Source: Roseibacillus sp.
Lineage (GTDB): Bacteria; Verrucomicrobiota; Verrucomicrobiia; Verrucomicrobiales; Akkermansiaceae
Assembly: GCA_022448985.1 (NCBI GenBank)
Contig: JAKVCR010000062.1
Location: forward strand, 1 to 56,968
Reading direction: 5' to 3'
DNA length: 56,968 nucleotides
The stretch's first letter is position 1. Every line of letters starts with the position of its first letter. Below, one piece after another: positions 54,301 through 56,968 of the stretch. The notes under the pieces are model-generated. The model searched no databases. It was not told the DNA's origin and worked only from the letters and a program-made list of their open reading frames with translations. The translations under genes were made by a program, and so were the position numbers.

Positions 54301-55794
54301 TCACTTGTTCATGATCCAGGCTACGATCGCTACAAGAATCAAGACGGCAGCGAAGGCCCACAGGTAGACCAACGCAGAACTCGTAGCAGCCGCTCCTGTT
54401 CCCTGAACCCGTCCCCGTCCCCGGATCTTGCCCTTACGTAGAAACCCATCGTAATGACGCTGCAAAAGATGAGTCTCCGTCTGCCGCAGGATATCAAGCA
54501 GGACTCCCACCAGAATGAGGAGACTGGTACCCCCGAAGAAGCTGGTGACCACGAAGTTCAGATTGAGGGTGATTGTCAGCAACATCGGAAGAATGTAGAT
54601 GAGCGTGAGAAAGAGAGCCCCCGCAAAAGTCAGCCGCGTCATGGTGAAGTCGAGAAACTCCGCCGTCGGCTTGCCAGGACGAACCCCGGGAACATATCCC
54701 CCACTCCGCTTCAAGTTTTCTGCAATCTCGCTGGGCTGGAACATTGTTGCCACCCAGAAGTAACTGAAGAAGAAGATCATTGCCCCCGAAATGATGAAAT
54801 ACGAAATGCTCGGCGGAGTGAGGTTCGTGTTCAGCCATGCCACCCACGCCTTTTCGCTAATAGCGGGAATGGAACTCAGCAGCATGGTGGGCAGTGAAAG
54901 AATAGCACTCGCGAAGATGATGGGCATCACCCCGGAGTAATTGACCTTGAGCGGAAGATACTGCGTTTGCTGACCCGTCAACTGCTTGCCACGCACCCGC
55001 TTGGCATACTGAATGGCAATACGCCGCTGGGCCTGCGTGATGGCAATCACGGCCGCAATGACGAATAGCAGAAGGGCAAACAGGCCGACCAGAATCATCG
55101 GCTTGAAGGGATTAGCTTCCGCATTACGGACATAGGTATTAAATGCCTGTACCAGGGCTCCAGGCAGCGCAGCTATGATGTTGACCGAGATGATGAGCGA
55201 TATCCCGTTCCCGATCCCACGCTCCGTGATCTGGTCACCAATCCACATCAGCAGCATTGTTCCCGCCAGGATGGTGAGAACCGTGAGCATCACGAAAGGA
55301 ACACCTGGCTCAGGCACAAGGGGCCCTCCGCCATGCTGGACGATCCCCTCCATATAGGGGATGTTCCCGGGACTCTGGAGGGTTTGAGCCAGCAGGAATC
55401 CTTGCACTACCGAAATAACGATGGTGATAAAGCGGGTGTATTGGTTGATCTTCTGCTGGCCACCCTCCTCACGGCGGAGCTTGGCCAGTTTCGGGACAAC
55501 CGCTGACATCAATTGCATCATGATGGATGCCGAGATATAGGGCATGATCCCCAAGGCAAAAATCGCACACTGCTGCAGGGCGCCGCCGGAAAAAACATTC
55601 AGCAAAACCCCGATGGCGTTTCCGCCTTCATCGTTTTCCACCCGCCATTCGAGCCAGCGATCGATCACACTCGCATCCACGCCCGGGAGAGTGATGGCGA
55701 CGCCGAGGCGAACGATCACCACCATGATCAGGGTAAAGAGAATGCGGTCGCGAAGTTCGGCGACTTTCCAGATGTTCGCGAAGGCCGTGATCAT
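54301..55794 (-). CDS. secY: Preprotein translocase subunit SecY
   Basis: 497 residues, ten membrane segments. Family landmarks: MPYISASIMMQLMSAVVPKL, INQYTRFITIVISVVQGF, ISVNIIAALPGA, AQRRIAIQYAKRVRGK, LKVNYSGVMPIIFASAIL and YFWVATMFQPSEIAENLKRSGG. There is a loop insertion between the first two segments (LEWRVENDEGGN). It forms the channel of the SecYEG translocon. In the standard order after rplO. Confidence 0.98.
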   Translation of the reverse strand: MITAFANIWKVAELRDRILFTLIMVVIVRLGVAITLPGVDASVIDRWLEWRVENDEGGNAIGVLLNVFSGGALQQCAIFALGIMPYISASIMMQLMSAVVPKLAKLRREEGGQQKINQYTRFITIVISVVQGFLLAQTLQSPGNIPYMEGIVQHGGGPLVPEPGVPFVMLTVLTILAGTMLLMWIGDQITERGIGNGISLIISVNIIAALPGALVQAFNTYVRNAEANPFKPMILVGLFALLLFVIAAVIAITQAQRRIAIQYAKRVRGKQLTGQQTQYLPLKVNYSGVMPIIFASAILSLPTMLLSSIPAISEKAWVAWLNTNLTPPSISYFIISGAMIFFFSYFWVATMFQPSEIAENLKRSGGYVPGVRPGKPTAEFLDFTMTRLTFAGALFLTLIYILPMLLTITLNLNFVVTSFFGGTSLLILVGVLLDILRQTETHLLQRHYDGFLRKGKIRGRGRVQGTGAAATSSALVYLWAFAAVLILVAIVAWIMNK

Positions 55795-55872
55795 TTCTTA
55801 CCGGGGTAGGCGAAGTTATATTGCGAGCAGCAGAAACTGTAAATCGAATGAAACTGCATGCCGTTAGGGTAG

Positions 55873-56322
55873 TCAGGCACCAGTTTCGACCGTCCCTCCG
55901 GCCTTCTCAATTTTGGCCCGCGCTGAAGCACTGACAGCATCAACCACCACCGTCAATTTCCGCTCAATATCTCCCTGGCCAAGAATCTTGATGGCATCAC
56001 ACCGACCGGTAACCAACCCTGCTTCACGCAACGACTTCTCACCGACAGTCGCGCCCTCCTCAAACTTCTGATTAAGTTGGGAGACGTTGACGATAGCGAT
56101 CTTTTCGCGAAATCGCACATTGCTAAATCCCTTCTTGGGAAGACGCCGGTGCAAGGGCATTTGACCCCCCTCAAAACCAGGCCGTACTCCCCCGCCAGCT
56201 CGGGACTTCTGTCCCTTATGGCCGCGACCGCAGGTCTTGCCCAGTCCGGAACTTTCACCATTGCCGACTCGCTTCCGGCGATGCTTGGCGCCGGGATTAG
56301 GTTTTAAGTCGTGAAGATTCAT
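55873..56322 (-). CDS. rplO: 50S ribosomal protein L15
   Basis: 149 residues with the conserved N-terminus MNLHDLKPNPGAKHRRKRVG and SGLGKTCGRGHKGQKSR. It is an assembly protein of the large subunit. Its ATG overlaps the TGA of a 31-codon ORF (ATGA). Confidence 0.98.
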   Translation of the reverse strand: MNLHDLKPNPGAKHRRKRVGNGESSGLGKTCGRGHKGQKSRAGGGVRPGFEGGQMPLHRRLPKKGFSNVRFREKIAIVNVSQLNQKFEEGATVGEKSLREAGLVTGRCDAIKILGQGDIERKLTVVVDAVSASARAKIEKAGGTVETGA

Positions 56323-56414
56323 GCTGTGTGTGTGAAGGGGGGATTGAGTGTCGGAATACTAGCAGTCGAGCCCATGGATCTCAATTTCATCGCTCCATTA
56401 CTCTGTTGCTCCAT
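56319..56414 (-). CDS. Possible 31-codon ORF in the rpmD position
   Basis: From an ATG (plus-strand 56412-56414) a short frame MEQQSNGAMKLRSMGSTAS... runs to a TGA that overlaps the rplO start codon as ATGA. It does not resemble L30. No clear Shine-Dalgarno sequence precedes it. A TATAAT-like box (minus strand, 56447-56452) lies just before it. It may be a leader that couples translation to rplO, or chance. Confidence 0.25.
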   Translation of the reverse strand: MEQQSNGAMKLRSMGSTASIPTLNPPFTHTA

Positions 56415-56455
56415 GTCGGTTTGGACTGCTCTCCGGTAATTCTGAAATTATACTG

Positions 56456-56968
56456 TTATATCGCTTTCTCCTTCTTCTTGCCCCGTAGGCTCATAACCTG
56501 ATCGCGATTACGAAGTAGTGAAAGCGCCTTGAGAGTGGCTTTCACCACGTTGGCGTGATTATTTGAACCGAGCGACTTGCCGAGAACGTCCTTGATTCCA
56601 ACAGCCTCACACACGGCACGCACCCCGCCCCCGGCTATCACTCCCGTTCCCGGCGAGGCAGGCTTGAGGAGCACTTTCCCGCCGCCAAATTCCGCATAGA
56701 TTTCGTGAGGAATCGTGTGTCCAGCCAAGGTCATGGTCTCAAGGTTGCGCTTGGAGTTTTCACTCGCCTTGCGAATACACTCAGCCACCTCGTTGGCCTT
56801 TCCAAAGCCGTAACCCACCTTGCCGGCATGGTCGCCCGCTACCACTAGAGCCGAAAAGCTGAAACGGCGGCCACCCTTCACAACTTTTGCGCAGCGATTA
56901 ATGAAAACCACCTTTTCGGTAAGCTCCTGCCCCCCCTCGTCCGAGGACGCAGTTGGTCCACCGAAACC
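56456..56968 (-). CDS. rpsE: 30S ribosomal protein S5, N-terminus beyond the window
   Basis: The frame is open to the window edge at 56968; the GTG at 56911 lies inside the conserved [16 protein letters not shown] segment and is not the true start. At least 170 residues. Conserved [30 protein letters not shown] and [14 protein letters not shown] Gly/Ser/Glu-rich lead ([15 protein letters not shown]) precedes the fold. S5 helps decoding accuracy and subunit assembly. Confidence 0.97.
   Translation of the reverse strand, partial: GFGGPTASSDEGGQELTEKVVFINRCAKVVKGGRRFSFSALVVAGDHAGKVGYGFGKANEVAECIRKASENSKRNLETMTLAGHTIPHEIYAEFGGGKVLLKPASPGTGVIAGGGVRAVCEAVGIKDVLGKSLGSNNHANVVKATLKALSLLRNRDQVMSLRGKKKEKAI

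Noticed and set aside
1..56968. CRISPR arrays, transposases, integrases, tRNA or rRNA genes
   Set aside because: No repeat-spacer pattern, no mobile-element protein motifs, and no cloverleaf or rRNA-like conserved stretch was found in the gaps.

Overview
The window looks like a chromosomal segment of a Verrucomicrobiota (PVC superphylum) bacterium. The basis is a set of protein families typical of that group: two PVC-type haem-binding CxxCH proteins, a PSD1-type (DUF1549/DUF1553) planctomycete cytochrome protein, a DUF1501 protein, and very large secreted lamin-tail/CotH and LamG/TSP3 proteins. The DNA is GC-rich, so many long antisense ORFs appear and were discarded. YidC has a Gram-negative type N-terminal periplasmic domain. 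I see no rRNA, tRNA, CRISPR array, insertion sequence or phage gene. No stretch over 300 bases lacks a gene. The window begins inside one gene and ends inside rpsE.

Layout. 1-13.5 kb is an accessory secreted block: the end of a TSP3/LamG surface protein with a strong terminator, a PVC-type dehydrogenase/cytochrome protein on the minus strand, then a PSD1-DUF1501 pair and a 1420-residue CotH/lamin-tail protein. 13.8-20.3 kb is a module of three secreted peptidase-like proteins (S9, DUF885, S9), followed by a TetR-type regulator. 21.1-26.5 kb is a minus-strand operon of core genes: rpmH-rnpA-yidD-yidC-jag/khpB, then a hotdog thioesterase and a COG2509-type flavoprotein. 26.8-32.4 kb holds a small membrane protein, trpB, bioD, cdaA, an FG-GAP protein and folP. 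32.5-35.9 kb holds poorly known genes, an acylphosphatase and cutA. 36.0-45.1 kb runs on the plus strand: an NtrB/NtrC-like two-component pair, a GT-C glycosyltransferase, xseB-dxs and priA. 45.4-52.8 kb holds a zinc-ribbon protein, an EEP-family phosphodiesterase-like protein, an SMP-30 family protein, a cell-wall amidase, and a cupin coupled to a second PVC-type cytochrome protein. 52.8 kb to the end is the distal spc ribosomal operon, read leftwards: rpsE-rplO-secY-adk-map, without rpmD (L30).

How the genes fit together. Core functions are protein export (secY, yidC, yidD), translation and RNA processing (rpsE, rplO, rpmH, rnpA, map), cofactor, isoprenoid and amino-acid synthesis (folP, bioD, dxs, trpB), c-di-AMP synthesis (cdaA) and replication restart (priA). 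The accessory genes suggest life on polymers: secreted peptidases, carbohydrate-binding-like modules and periplasmic c-type cytochrome dehydrogenases. The most interesting signals are a secreted or anchored protein that appears to be a catalytically dead relative of HExxH metalloproteins (33071-34234), a duplicated and nested domain architecture in the CotH protein, a C-terminal module shared by three unrelated secreted proteins, a divergent DXS, and a 31-codon ORF that sits where rpmD would be and overlaps the rplO start. I did not find a convincing new multi-gene defence or mobile system.
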